In this document: piece by piece, positions 26,197 to 36,140 of the stretch
Position numbering within the stretch: position 1 is the first letter of the stretch
How the letters are laid out: each line of letters begins with the position of its first letter
NCBI RefSeq assembly: GCF_900157385.1
Contig: NZ_LT717701.1
Span: 965,772-1,029,771, forward strand
Length of the DNA stretch: 64,000 nt
From: Mycobacterium terramassiliense
GTDB taxonomy: Bacteria; Actinomycetota; Actinomycetes; Mycobacteriales; Mycobacteriaceae
Direction: 5' to 3'
The notes under the pieces: generated by a model
The model's input: the letters and a program-made list of their open reading frames with translations, nothing else
Told to the model about the DNA's origin: nothing
Database searches by the model: none
Made by a program: the position numbers and the translations under genes

Positions 26197-27070
26197 ATGA
26201 CGTACGCGTTCGATCCCGAGCTCGCCGCGGTGGTGTCCATGCTGCCCGAACTCGACGGTGCCGATCCCGCGGCGATGCGGTCGTCCCTATCGGCGATGAT
26301 CGCCCAGTTGCCGGCCCCGGACCTGACCGGCGTGGACTGCGAGGATCGCCTTATCCCCGGCCGTCTACAGCATGCATGGCGGCGGATTCATCGCCGGCGA
26401 CCTGGAGACCGAGCACGCCGGGAACGTCGGGCTGGCGCGCGCGCTCGGTGTCGTGGTCGTTGCCGTCGACTACCGGCTCGCCCCGGAGACGCCGTTTCCC
26501 GGGCCGCTCGAGGACGTCTACGCCGGACTCGTCTGGATGGCGGAGCATGCCGAACAGCTCGGGGTGGATCCGCACCGCATCGCGATCCACGGCGTCAGCG
26601 CCGGCGGCGGCTTGTGTGCCGGTTTGGCGCTGCTGGCCCGCGATCGCAAGGGCCCGCGCATCGCGTTTCAGTTCCTCGGGGTGCCCGAACTCGATGACCG
26701 GCTCGCCACCGCGAGCATGACCGCCTTCACCGACACCCCGCTGTGGAATCGCCCGAAGGCCGTGGCCAGTTGGGACTGTTACCTCGGCGCGGGCCGCGCC
26801 GGCTCCGATGACGTATCCAGCTATGCCGCTCCGGCGCGCGCGACCGATCTGGCGGGATTGCCGCCCGCTTACATCTCGGTGATGCAGTTCGACCCGCTGC
26901 GGGATGAGGGCATCGCCTACGCCCAGGCCTTGCTGGCCGCCGGGGTGACCGTCGAATTGCATTTGTTTCCCGGGACCTTTCATGGTTCGGCCCTCATCCC
27001 GGACGCGGCGATCTCACAGCGCGAAGGCGCCGAGGCGGTCGCGGTGTTGCGGCGGGCGCTCGCCTTCTAG
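26197..27070 (+). pseudogene. HSL-family lipase/esterase, frameshifted
   Basis: The 5' part (26197-26355) encodes the typical N-terminus MTYAFDPELAAVVSMLPELD ... GVDCEDRLIPG. The rest, in another frame from about 26357, reads PAVYSMHGGGFIAGDLE, VVVVAVDYRLAPETPFPGP, IAIHGVSAGGG (nucleophile Ser; GDSAGG is usual), MQFDPLRDEG and FPGTFHGSA, the complete hormone-sensitive-lipase-type core. About twenty residues normally between DRLxPG and PAVxxxHGGG are missing, so an out-of-frame deletion is the likely cause. The core from ATG 26372 (232 aa) remains open but would lack the N-terminal cap. Confidence 0.75.
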
Positions 27071-27188
27071 CGCGGGCGATGGGCTGGAGGCGGGAATCCT
27101 CTCCCCTAAGAAGGGTTTTCATCTGCGGCACAATCACTTCAGTTCGCTTGCCGAGCGAACCGTGCCGCAGCTGCTCAAAAGTGGTGTA

Positions 27189-27235
27189 CGGGCAGCTTTC
27201 CCGCGGGCGGTGGGGGCTTGAGGGAAAGCTGCCCG
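27189..27235. terminator. Perfect 14-bp-stem hairpin
   Basis: The arms CGGGCAGCTTTCCC (27189-27202) and GGGAAAGCTGCCCG (27222-27235) are perfectly complementary with a 19-nt loop. There is no T-run after either arm, so this is a non-canonical terminator at best. It lies 119 bp after the lipase remnant. It could also be a relic of a mobile-element end. Confidence 0.45.
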
Positions 27236-27579
27236 TCTGCCACCGGTTATGGGTAAGGAGTTGTTGACCGGCAGCAGCACCACCAGGAGTCGCTGGCGGG
27301 GTTGGGCCATCCGCCGGCACCTGGGCGTCGTTTCATGGTGTCGCCCAACGGATCAAAGGGACGAGGCGCTAGCCGCATCTTCCGTCCTCCCGTGGTGTCA
27401 ACTACCAATGATTCGACGCGTGTGGAACAGTACCGAAGACCTGGCACTCTGGCGACGCTCTTCTCAGTAAATCTGGTGAAGCTCTTCGTCATCCGTCGGG
27501 CGCGGCAATATATCGGCGGTGAGAAAACAGCTGATCACGGGTCAGGCGGCACGCGTGTGGCAAACGCATCCGTTGGAGC

Positions 27580-27605
27580 GCAAACTTCAATGCGAAATTA
27601 CCTGC
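27580..27605 (+). promoter_or_regulatory. 26-bp inverted-repeat motif upstream of mas
   Basis: The centre (27583-27599) is AACTTC-5 nt-GAAATT, an imperfect copy of the perfect repeat at 7890-7906; 23 of 26 bases agree over the whole motif. It lies 288 bp before the mas start, and the mas operon carries the TetR paralogue. A candidate TetR operator, by inference. Confidence 0.55.
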
Positions 27606-27893
27606 TGGTAGCGGCCATGCCGAGTTGACGTTTCTGAAATGAATTGGTATGCAACAACATCGAATTAGCAACTGGGCACATACGCCTTCGGGCTAGGAAG
27701 GGAAATTGATCTTTTCGACAGCCGTTGCCGCTGCGGCGGTCTAAGCTGAGTTTTCCTGGTGTGGTTTCTGCGTCGATGCCTCGTGATTGGGCCGAGGTTG
27801 TCAGAGTGACGCGGTGGGATGAGCCTCTCCAATTTCAAGAGTTCGGTACGGCCGGCGAGCAGTCCCGGTTGAGTTGAGGCGAGGTTGGAAGCC

Positions 27894-30800
27894 ATGCAAA
27901 GTCGTGTCAGCCCTGTGGCGATCATCGGGATGGGGTGCCGGCTTCCCGGCGGGGTAGATTCGCCCAACGCGTTCTGGCGCGCCTTACTTCGCGGCGACGA
28001 CTTGGTGACGGAGATTCCCGCCGATCGGTGGGACGTCGACGAGCACTACGACCCCGAGCGTGGGGTGCACGGTCGGTCGGTGTCGCGGTGGGGTGGCTTC
28101 ATCGACGACATCGGCGGCTTTGACGCATCGTTCTTCGGCTTCGGCGAGCGCGAGGCGACCGCCATCGATCCGCAGCATCGATTGCTACTGGAGACGTCGT
28201 GGGAAGCGATCGAGCACGCGGGCATCGTTCCGGCCTCGTTAAGTGGTTCTCGCACCGGTGTTTTCGTGGGGTTGTGCCAACAGGACTACACGCTGATTAC
28301 CGGCGACGCCGGTTCGCTGGAGGATGCCTACGGCTATACCTGCACTCCCTTCAGCATGGCGTCCGGCCGGATCGCCTATGGGCTGGGACTGCTGGGTCCG
28401 GCGCTGACGGTCGACACATCGTGTTCGTCGAGCCTGCTCGCCGTGCACATGGCGTGTCTGAGCCTGGACACGGGTGAAAGCGATCTTGCGTTGGCCGGAG
28501 GCGCGATGCTGGTGTTGGACCCGCGGGTCTCTGCCTCGGCGTCGGCGCAGGGCATGCTCTCGCCGACCGGCCGCTGTCACAGTTTCGACATTGCCGCCGA
28601 CGGGTTCGTCCGATCGGACGGTTGTGCGGTGGTCCTGCTCAAGCGCTTGCCCGATGCGCTCCGTGACGGTGACCGAATTCTGGCCGTCGTCCGCGGCACC
28701 GCGGCGAATCAGGACGGCCGTTCCGAGACCATCACGTCGCCGTCCTCGGATGCCCAGGCCGCGGTGTACCGGGCGGCGTTGGAAGTGGCCGGGGTGGAGC
28801 CGGCCACCGTGGGTGTGATCGAGGCGCACGGCACCGGCACCCCGGTGGGCGATCCGCTCGAATTCATAAGTCTGACCGAGGTGTACGGTGCCGACGGCAA
28901 TCGCGTCGCGGTCGGATCGGCCAAAAGCAACCTAGGGCACACCGAAGCCGCGGCCGGCGCTGTCGGTCTGATCAAAGCGGTCCTCGGCCTGCAGCACGGC
29001 GTGGTGCCGCCGATGGCGCACTTCACCCAGTTGCCCGAGGCGCTACAGCAAATCGAAACCGGCTTGTTCGTGCCGCGGGAAGTCATACCCTGGCCGTACA
29101 AAGGCAAGGGGCCGCGACGGGCGGCGGTGACATCGTTCGGCATGTCGGGGACCAACGTGCACGCCGTGCTCGAGCAGGCGCCCGACGCCCGAACCGACCC
29201 GGAAGCCCCAGTGGCGCACGGGCCGTTGCTGTTTCCGCTATCGGCGACCTCCGGGGGGGCGCTGCGCCAGACGGCGCAACGATTGGCCGAATGGCTGGAC
29301 GATCACAAAGACGGGTTGGCTATCTCGGACCTGGCGTACACCTTGGCGCGACGGCGCGCACACCGGACCGTCCGCACCGCCGTCATTGCGGGCGACGCCG
29401 AGGGGCTGGCCGCGGGGTTGCGTGAAATCGCCGGCGCAGAAACCCCCTACGCTCCGGTGTCGGGTCACGGCGACCGCGGCCCGGTCTGGGTCTTCTCGGG
29501 CCAGGGATCGCAGTGGGCGGGCATGGGCGCCGACCTGCTGGCCAACGATGCGGTGTTCGCGGCGACCGTCACCCACGCCGAGCCGCTGATCGCACGGGAG
29601 TCCGGATTCTCAGTGCGCGAGGCGATGTCGGCCCCCGAAGTCGTCACTGACATCGACCGGGTGCAACCGACGCTTTTCATTTTCCAGGTCGCCCTGGCCA
29701 CCGCCATGCGCGCCTACGGCGTACAGCCCGGCGCCGTGATCGGGCATTCCCTTGGCGAGATCTCGGCCGCCGTCGTCGCCGGGGCGCTCTCGCTGCAGGA
29801 CGGTGTCAAGGTGGTCTGCCGGCGTTCGAAGTTGATGTCGCGAATCGCGGGTGCGGGAGCGATGGCTTCGGTGGAGCTGCCGGCCCAGCAGGTGCGGCAG
29901 GAGCTGGCCGCCCGCGGAGTGAGCGACGTCGAAGTGTCGGTGATCGCGTCACCGAACTCCACGGTGGTGGGCGGAGCGACCCAAGCGGTGCGCGACCTGG
30001 TAGCCGAATGGGAGGGCCGTGAGGTCATGGCCCGCGAGGTGGCGGTGGACGTCGCGTCGCACTCGTCGCAGGTCGATCCGATTCTTGACGAACTGGCCGA
30101 CCAGCTTGCAGACCTCACCCCGACGACGCCGAATGTGTCGTATTACTCTGCGACGCTTGATGATCCACGGATCATCCCGGCTTTCGACGCCAGCTACTGG
30201 GTGAACAACCTCCGGCAGTCGGTGAAGTTCGCCGCCGCGGTGCAGGCCGCCCTGGACGACGGCCACCGGGTGTTCGGCGAGCCCTCGCCGCACCCGCTGC
30301 TGATCCGTGCGGTGGAACAAACCGCCGGCGCCGCCGACATCGCGGTGCAGGCAGTCCCGGCCATGCGCCGCGAACAGCCGATGCCTTTCGGCGTGCTCGG
30401 CTCCGTGGCGGATCTGTACGGTGCCGGCGCCGCGATCGACTTCCCGGTACCGTATCCGCGCGGTCGCCTGGTGGATGCCCCGCTGCCGACGTGGACCCGT
30501 CAGCGGCTGCTCCTCGAGACCGACGAGCCGGGGGCGGGGTCGCACGGCAAGTCGACGGTTACCGTGCACCCACTGCTCGGCGCGCACGTGCAGTTGCCGG
30601 AAGAGCCGGAACGCCACGCCTGGCAGGGGGAGATCGGCACCGCGGCGCTGCCCTGGCTGGCCGATCACCGGGTGAACGGGGTTGCCGTCTTTCCGGGGGC
30701 CGCCTTCTGCGAAATGGCACTGGCGTCCGCCGAAATGGTTATGGGTCCGAATTCCGACGTGTGCGATGTTCGCCTCGAGCAGATGCTGCTACTCGACGAG

Positions 30801-33800
30801 GAGACTGTGGTGAGCACGGTGGCCTCCGTTGAGGGCGACGGCGTGGTCGATCTCGTGGTGCAGACCGAGCGCGAGGGTGAGCGCACGCGGCGAGGCGGCG
30901 CTGTGCTCCGCGCGGCCGACGATCAGGAGCCACCGCAGCGCGACATCGCCGCCCTGCTGGCCACCCACCCGCAGCCGACGGAGGGCGCCGCGCTGCGGCA
31001 GTCGTTCGCCGAGCGCGGCGTCGAATACGGGCCTGCCTTCGGTGGTTTGGTGTCGGCACGCACCGCCGCAACAAAAAGCCGCAGTGTCGTTGCAGAGGTG
31101 CGGCTGCCCAGCGCAGTTCGGGGTCAACCGACGGGCTACTGCGTTCATCCCGCGTTACTGGATGCTTGCTTTCAGTCGGTGCTGGCACACCCGGCCGTGC
31201 AGGGCGCCTCCGAGGGGAGGGGATTGGTGCCGCTGAGTGTGCGGCGGCTGCGTCGATACGCTTCGACGCGTGCCGCGCGGTATTGCCACCTGCGGGTCAC
31301 ATCAGTCAGCGGGTCAGCGGTCGAGGTCGATCTGGATCTGCTGGCCGAAGACGGCGCGGTCCTGCTGGTCGTGCAGGGCCTGCGTATGGCTATCAGCGGC
31401 GGCGCCGCCGACCAGCTGATGACCGAGCGGCTCCTGACCATCGACTGGCAGCCGCAGGCGCTGCCACCAGTGCCCGAGCGGGCATTCGGGAGGTGGCTGC
31501 TGGTCGACACCGCCGATGCCGATCCACTGACATCGCGGCTCGCGGATGCGCTGAAAGTGTCTGGTGCGCAATGTGAGACCCTGATCTGGCCAGAGTCGAC
31601 CGATCGAGTGGCCAACGCCGAACAGCTCGGTGCCGAGGTGCATAGCGGCCTAGAAGGTTTGGTGATCGTCTGCCCGCCACCGGCCGGCGATTTGGACGAG
31701 CAAGGGCTATTGCGAGGCCGCGAACAGGTGCGCCACCTAGTGCGCATGACTCGCGAATTGCCGGAACTCTCGGCTCAGCCGCCCCGGCTGTACGTGGTCA
31801 CCAGGCAAGCCCAGATCGTGTTGCCCGATGACCAGCCCAACCTGGTGCAGGCCGGACTGCGCGGCCTGCTGCGGGTGATCGGCGCGGAGAACCCACAGCT
31901 GCGGCCCACCCAGATCGACCTGCGGGAAGATGCTGACGCCGAGCAGGTGGCGCACGAATTGCTGACTTCTTCGCAGGAAGACGAGACCGCCTGGCGGGGT
32001 GGGCAGTGGTACACGGCGCGGCTCCGCTGCACGCCGCTGGGCGCCGACGAACGGCGGGTCGCCACGGTGCAGCACGAGTCCGAGCGGATGCGCATGACGG
32101 TGCGTCATCCCGGTGACCTGCAGACGCTGGAATGCGTTGCCCTGGACCGAAAGCCGCCGGGGCCGGGCGAGGTCGAGATCGCGGTCAACGCGTCCAGCAT
32201 CAACTTCGCCGATGTCCTTGCGGCCCTGGGGCGTTACCCCGATCTCGAAGGTCGGCCGCATCAACTGGGATTCGACCTGGGCGGCGTGGTGGCGCGCGTC
32301 GGCGCCGACGTGACCGACCACCGGGTCGGCGACTGGGTGGGCGGCTTCTCCGGGTACGCCAACGGCAGCTGGAGCACGTTCGTCACCTGCGACGCCAGGC
32401 TGGTCGCCACCCTGCCGCACGGCCTCACCGCCGGGCTGGCCGCCGCGGCGGCAACCGCGTACGGCACCGCGTGGTACGGACTGTGCGACCTGGCCAGGAT
32501 CTCGGCCGAAGACAAGGTGCTGATTCACTCCGGCACCGGCGGTGTCGGTCAGGCCGCGATAGGCATCGCCCGGATGGTGGGGGCCGAGATCTTCGCCACC
32601 GCTGGCAGCCCGGAGCGACGGGCAATGCTGCGGGACATGGGCATTGAACATGTGTACGACTCGCGCGGCATGGACTTCGCCGAGCGGATCCCTCGCGACA
32701 CCGACGGCCGCGGCGTCGACATCGTGCTGAACTCGCTGACCGGAGCGGCGCAGCGCGCCGGGCTGGACCTACTGGCCTACAGCGGGCGCTTCGTCGAGAT
32801 CGGCAAGCGCGACATCTACGCCGATACCCGGCTGGGTCTCTTACCGTTCCGGCGCAACCTCACGTTCCATGCCGTCGATCTGGCGCTGCTGTCAAAGACC
32901 CACCCGCAGCGATTGCAGAGGCTGCTGCAGACGGTGTACGAGCGGATCGCGGACGGTCACCTGCCGATGCCGGCCTGCACGGAATACCCGCTGTCGCAAG
33001 CCGCTACCGCGATCCGGGTTATGAGCGGCGCCGAGCACACCGGCAAGCTTGTACTCACCGTGCCCCGTACCGGTGAGACCCTGGCGGCGGTGGCGCCCGA
33101 GCATGCTCCAGTGTTTCGCAACGACGGCGCCTATATCGTTACAGGTGGCCTCGGCGGTCTCGGGCTGTTTTTGGCCGGTGAGATGGCCAAGGCGGGCTGC
33201 GGGCGGATCGTGCTGACGGCCCGTTCCAACCCAACGCCGCGAACCCGACAGGCCATCGAACGGCTCTGGGCGACTGGAGCCGACATCGTCGTGAAGTGCG
33301 GCAACATCGCCGAGGCCGACACTGCGGCTCAAGTCGTGGCCGCGGCCACCGCCACCGGGCTTCCGCTGCGCGGGGTCCTGCACGCCGCCGCGGTGGTCGA
33401 GGACGCGACCCTGGCCAACATCACCGACGAGCTGATCGATCGGGACTGGGCGCCAAAGGTATACGGCGTGTGGAACCTGCACCAGGCGACCGCGGACCAG
33501 CCGCTGGATTGGTTCTGCTCCTTCTCCTCGGTAGCCGCGCTATTCGGCTCGGCCGGTCAGGGGGCCTACGCCGCGGCCTGCAGCTGGCTGGACGCCTTCA
33601 CCCACTGGCGTCGCAGCCAAGGTCTTCCCTCCAGCTCGATCGCCTGGGGTGCGTGGGGCGAAATCGGCCGGGCGGCATTCATGGCGGCGAGCGGACGGAC
33701 CACGATGATCACCCCGGAAGAGGGCGCTCAGGCGTTCGAGACTTTGCTGCGTTACGACCGGGGCTACACCGGCTACGTTCCGACCACCGGTGCGCCATGG

Positions 33801-34235
33801 CTCGCGTCGCTCGTTGCGCGCAGCTCGTTCGCCGAGGCTTTCCGGACGGCCGGAGACCGACACGCGGCCGAAAGCTTTACGCTGCGTGCGGAACTGCTGA
33901 CTCTGTCGCAGGATGAATGGCCGGTCCGGCTTCGGCGCCTGATAGCCGAGCAGACCGGCCTGATTTTGCGGCGTGCGATCGACCCCGACCGCCCGTTCGC
34001 CGACCATGGCCTGGACTCGCTGGGCAACCTCGAACTGCGGACCCGCATCGAAGCTGAAACCGGACTGCGAATCACCCCCAAGACCATCGCAACCTACAAC
34101 TCCGCTCGTGCCTTGGGTCTGCACCTATCAGAAACGCTCGCCTCCGACCTGTCCGCGACCCAATCCGGTGGACCGCCCTACGGCAAACCAGAGTCGCTCA
34201 TCGGTGGGTCCTCGAATGTCGGTGGTGGGAAGTGA
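27894..34235 (+). CDS. mas: Mycocerosic acid synthase-like iterative PKS (Mas)
   Basis: A 2,113-aa type I PKS from ATG 27894 (MQSRVSPVAIIGMGCRLPGG), close to the 2,111 aa of M. tuberculosis Mas. Domain order is KS-AT-DH-ER-KR-ACP: KS Cys177 in VDTSCSSS with His in EAHGTGTP and GHTEAA; AT Ser619 in GHSLGE with VASH, the methylmalonyl-CoA type; DH His925 in DHRVNGVAVFPG; ER nucleotide site HSGTGGVGQA around residue 1545; KR TGGLGGLG around 1748 and Tyr in GQGAYAA; ACP Ser in LDSLGNLE around 2040. Mas elongates fatty acyl chains with methylmalonyl-CoA to mycocerosic acids. It is convergent to papA5 as in the canonical locus, but a TetR gene overlaps its stop (GTGA). Confidence 0.88.
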   Translation: MQSRVSPVAIIGMGCRLPGGVDSPNAFWRALLRGDDLVTEIPADRWDVDEHYDPERGVHGRSVSRWGGFIDDIGGFDASFFGFGEREATAIDPQHRLLLETSWEAIEHAGIVPASLSGSRTGVFVGLCQQDYTLITGDAGSLEDAYGYTCTPFSMASGRIAYGLGLLGPALTVDTSCSSSLLAVHMACLSLDTGESDLALAGGAMLVLDPRVSASASAQGMLSPTGRCHSFDIAADGFVRSDGCAVVLLKRLPDALRDGDRILAVVRGTAANQDGRSETITSPSSDAQAAVYRAALEVAGVEPATVGVIEAHGTGTPVGDPLEFISLTEVYGADGNRVAVGSAKSNLGHTEAAAGAVGLIKAVLGLQHGVVPPMAHFTQLPEALQQIETGLFVPREVIPWPYKGKGPRRAAVTSFGMSGTNVHAVLEQAPDARTDPEAPVAHGPLLFPLSATSGGALRQTAQRLAEWLDDHKDGLAISDLAYTLARRRAHRTVRTAVIAGDAEGLAAGLREIAGAETPYAPVSGHGDRGPVWVFSGQGSQWAGMGADLLANDAVFAATVTHAEPLIARESGFSVREAMSAPEVVTDIDRVQPTLFIFQVALATAMRAYGVQPGAVIGHSLGEISAAVVAGALSLQDGVKVVCRRSKLMSRIAGAGAMASVELPAQQVRQELAARGVSDVEVSVIASPNSTVVGGATQAVRDLVAEWEGREVMAREVAVDVASHSSQVDPILDELADQLADLTPTTPNVSYYSATLDDPRIIPAFDASYWVNNLRQSVKFAAAVQAALDDGHRVFGEPSPHPLLIRAVEQTAGAADIAVQAVPAMRREQPMPFGVLGSVADLYGAGAAIDFPVPYPRGRLVDAPLPTWTRQRLLLETDEPGAGSHGKSTVTVHPLLGAHVQLPEEPERHAWQGEIGTAALPWLADHRVNGVAVFPGAAFCEMALASAEMVMGPNSDVCDVRLEQMLLLDEETVVSTVASVEGDGVVDLVVQTEREGERTRRGGAVLRAADDQEPPQRDIAALLATHPQPTEGAALRQSFAERGVEYGPAFGGLVSARTAATKSRSVVAEVRLPSAVRGQPTGYCVHPALLDACFQSVLAHPAVQGASEGRGLVPLSVRRLRRYASTRAARYCHLRVTSVSGSAVEVDLDLLAEDGAVLLVVQGLRMAISGGAADQLMTERLLTIDWQPQALPPVPERAFGRWLLVDTADADPLTSRLADALKVSGAQCETLIWPESTDRVANAEQLGAEVHSGLEGLVIVCPPPAGDLDEQGLLRGREQVRHLVRMTRELPELSAQPPRLYVVTRQAQIVLPDDQPNLVQAGLRGLLRVIGAENPQLRPTQIDLREDADAEQVAHELLTSSQEDETAWRGGQWYTARLRCTPLGADERRVATVQHESERMRMTVRHPGDLQTLECVALDRKPPGPGEVEIAVNASSINFADVLAALGRYPDLEGRPHQLGFDLGGVVARVGADVTDHRVGDWVGGFSGYANGSWSTFVTCDARLVATLPHGLTAGLAAAAATAYGTAWYGLCDLARISAEDKVLIHSGTGGVGQAAIGIARMVGAEIFATAGSPERRAMLRDMGIEHVYDSRGMDFAERIPRDTDGRGVDIVLNSLTGAAQRAGLDLLAYSGRFVEIGKRDIYADTRLGLLPFRRNLTFHAVDLALLSKTHPQRLQRLLQTVYERIADGHLPMPACTEYPLSQAATAIRVMSGAEHTGKLVLTVPRTGETLAAVAPEHAPVFRNDGAYIVTGGLGGLGLFLAGEMAKAGCGRIVLTARSNPTPRTRQAIERLWATGADIVVKCGNIAEADTAAQVVAAATATGLPLRGVLHAAAVVEDATLANITDELIDRDWAPKVYGVWNLHQATADQPLDWFCSFSSVAALFGSAGQGAYAAACSWLDAFTHWRRSQGLPSSSIAWGAWGEIGRAAFMAASGRTTMITPEEGAQAFETLLRYDRGYTGYVPTTGAPWLASLVARSSFAEAFRTAGDRHAAESFTLRAELLTLSQDEWPVRLRRLIAEQTGLILRRAIDPDRPFADHGLDSLGNLELRTRIEAETGLRITPKTIATYNSARALGLHLSETLASDLSATQSGGPPYGKPESLIGGSSNVGGGK

Positions 34236-34849
34236 AACGACGCCGGCTGGAGCCGCAGCAGCGACGCGAACAGCTGATCGACACGGGAGCGGCGATGTTT
34301 GCGGAAATGCCATACGAAGACGTCCAGATGGACGACATCGCTGCCCGCGCGCATGTCTCGAGAGCGACGCTGTATCACTACTTTCCGTGCAAGCGAGACT
34401 TATACGCGGCGATATTCCGGCGTGCTAGTAGTCGCATGCTGGCACACATGAGCGATGATCCGCAGCTGTCGCTCGCAGAGCAGCTGGCCACCGGACTCGA
34501 GGCCCATATCCAATCGTTTGTCGATCGCCCCTTTGAAGCCGTCACGATCAACCGCGGCGTTTGGTCAGATGACCCGGCAGTCCAGGCGATCGTCGCGGAA
34601 GAACTCAACGTTGTGGGTCAACGGCTGATCGATCAACTCGTCGAGGACGGATGTCTGCGCGAGGCCGCCGAGATCGCCGTAGAGGCGTGGTTGGCGTTCG
34701 TCCGCGCAGCCTGCGTGAAATGGATTGAGTCGAAGAATATCTCGCGCGCCGATCTCACCGAAATGTGTCTACGCGCATTCGACTGCGCTCTGGGGAGCCG
34801 CTTGCGTGGCCGGATATATTCGGGATACGCAACCGAACCCACTCGGTAA
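34232..34849 (+). CDS. TetR-family regulator overlapping mas
   Basis: A 205-aa TetR regulator whose GTG start overlaps the mas TGA as GTGA, so it is co-translated with mas. The DNA-binding domain has RREQLIDTGAAMFAEMPYED and IAARAHVSRATLYHYFPCKRDLY. It is closely similar along its length to the regulator at 8186-8794. Placement predicts control of mas, possibly through the inverted repeat upstream of it. I recall no such regulator in the canonical M. tuberculosis DIM locus. It ends 28 bp before the stop of the convergent enoyl reductase gene. Confidence 0.9.
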   Translation: MKRRRLEPQQRREQLIDTGAAMFAEMPYEDVQMDDIAARAHVSRATLYHYFPCKRDLYAAIFRRASSRMLAHMSDDPQLSLAEQLATGLEAHIQSFVDRPFEAVTINRGVWSDDPAVQAIVAEELNVVGQRLIDQLVEDGCLREAAEIAVEAWLAFVRAACVKWIESKNISRADLTEMCLRAFDCALGSRLRGRIYSGYATEPTR

Positions 34850-34877
34850 TTTTTGGCTCGTCGCTGACGAGGATTGC

Positions 34878-36140
34878 TCACTGCCGGGCACGGATTCGTT
34901 CGGCCGCCATGGACACCCCTGCGGCCGGGAGACGGGCCAACAGCACGTCGCCCATCGCCGCCGCGGGCGTGAGCACCCCCCGCAACGGGGAGAGGCGGTC
35001 GCGATCCAGTGCCAATGCGAGACCGCTCTCGCCCAGCAGCATCGACGTGCCCTGGTAAGCGTCGCAGTTCTGCGCAAACGTCGCCACGTAGCGCGCGCCG
35101 GCAGTCGTGGTGGTATACGTCTCGACGGTGTAGTGGCCGCGCCTGCGGGCGGCGTCGCTCGGACCGGAGCCCGGCTTGGGCATGATGCGCCCCACGACTG
35201 ACCGGGGCAATCGCCGCAAGTGCTTGTTGCCCAGACTGAAGCCGAACGCCAAGGCACCCGTCATCGCCGCAGCGGTGATCGGTGCTGCGAGCGACTTTCC
35301 GAGGCTCATGGTTTCCGAGTAGCGAAACTGCCTGCCGTAGGACCAGCCCTGCAATGCGTTGCTGCGACGCACTATGCGCGTGTTATACGGGGCCATCACA
35401 AATCCGCCGATCCCGAAACCCGCAAGGTCCGGCGCGACCTCGCGGCCCCGACGTCGCTGGAAGTCCGGTTGCGGACCGAGTTCTGGTTCGCTGGCGCGGT
35501 CGGTGGTCAGCGTGTAGGGGTCGTTGAGGATCCGGTGGGTTTGCGCGTCGGCCGAGGCGCTGCGCATCGCTTCGAGTAGCGAAGCGATGGTGCCGCCGGA
35601 AGCGGCGGATTGGCGAAAGGAGCGCAGCACCATCGTCGTGCGGCCGAGTTCACCCGCACCGTCCTCGACGACTTGGCGGTGGAGCTGATAGACATTGAGA
35701 TCCGAAGGGATTGAATCGAATCCGCAGGAGAGCACGATCCGCGCACCGGTGTCGACAGCCCATTGGTGGTAGTGGTCGATGCTGGCCCGGCCGAACACCA
35801 GCTCTCCGGTCAGGTCGGCGTAGTCCGTTCCGGCCGCGGCGCAGGCCGCGACCAGCGGCAGGCCGTACCGCGTGTAGGGGCCCACGGTCGTCAGCACCAC
35901 CCGGGCCCGGGCGGCCATCGCTGCCAGCGTCGATGGTCGCGACGCGTCGGCGACGATCAGCGGCCAATCCTGCGCGGTTGGGCCGAGCTGCTGCCGCACG
36001 CCCAACAGGCGGTCGCCGCAGCGACCGGCCAGCGCGATCCGCGCTCGCGACCCCGCGTGCGCGAGGTATTGGGCCGTCAACGCGCCGGAAAAGCCACTGG
36101 CACCGTACAAAACGATGTCGAACTCGCGCTCGGCTGTCAC
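34878..36140 (-). CDS. Trans-acting enoyl reductase (Rv2953-like)
   Basis: A 420-aa saccharopine-dehydrogenase-like protein from GTG 36140, overlapping the papA5 stop as GTGA (36137-36140). The N-terminus EREFDIVLYGASGFSGALTA is a Rossmann motif; further family signatures are VVLTTVGPYTRYGLPLVAACA, GTDYADLTGE, CGFDSIPSDLNVYQL and MSLGKSLAAPI. It matches M. tuberculosis Rv2953 (418 aa), the reductase acting in trans on the PpsD product, since PpsD lacks an ER domain. In M. tuberculosis this gene lies well away from papA5; here it is the last gene of the pps-drr-papA5 operon. The longer upstream open frame is antisense/out-of-frame papA5 sequence. Confidence 0.9.
   Translation of the reverse strand: MTAEREFDIVLYGASGFSGALTAQYLAHAGSRARIALAGRCGDRLLGVRQQLGPTAQDWPLIVADASRPSTLAAMAARARVVLTTVGPYTRYGLPLVAACAAAGTDYADLTGELVFGRASIDHYHQWAVDTGARIVLSCGFDSIPSDLNVYQLHRQVVEDGAGELGRTTMVLRSFRQSAASGGTIASLLEAMRSASADAQTHRILNDPYTLTTDRASEPELGPQPDFQRRRGREVAPDLAGFGIGGFVMAPYNTRIVRRSNALQGWSYGRQFRYSETMSLGKSLAAPITAAAMTGALAFGFSLGNKHLRRLPRSVVGRIMPKPGSGPSDAARRRGHYTVETYTTTTAGARYVATFAQNCDAYQGTSMLLGESGLALALDRDRLSPLRGVLTPAAAMGDVLLARLPAAGVSMAAERIRARQ

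Larger units (their letters stand above)
27071..27893. other. Long intergenic region upstream of mas
   Basis: This 823-bp gap has no supportable gene. It holds a 14-bp-stem hairpin (27189-27235), the 26-bp inverted-repeat motif shared with the first TetR gene (27580-27605), and presumably the mas promoter. Base composition is lower in GC than the neighbouring genes, which suggests a junction between transferred DNA and the DIM-like locus. In M. tuberculosis fadD28 and mmpL7 lie on this side of mas; here they do not. Confidence 0.5.
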
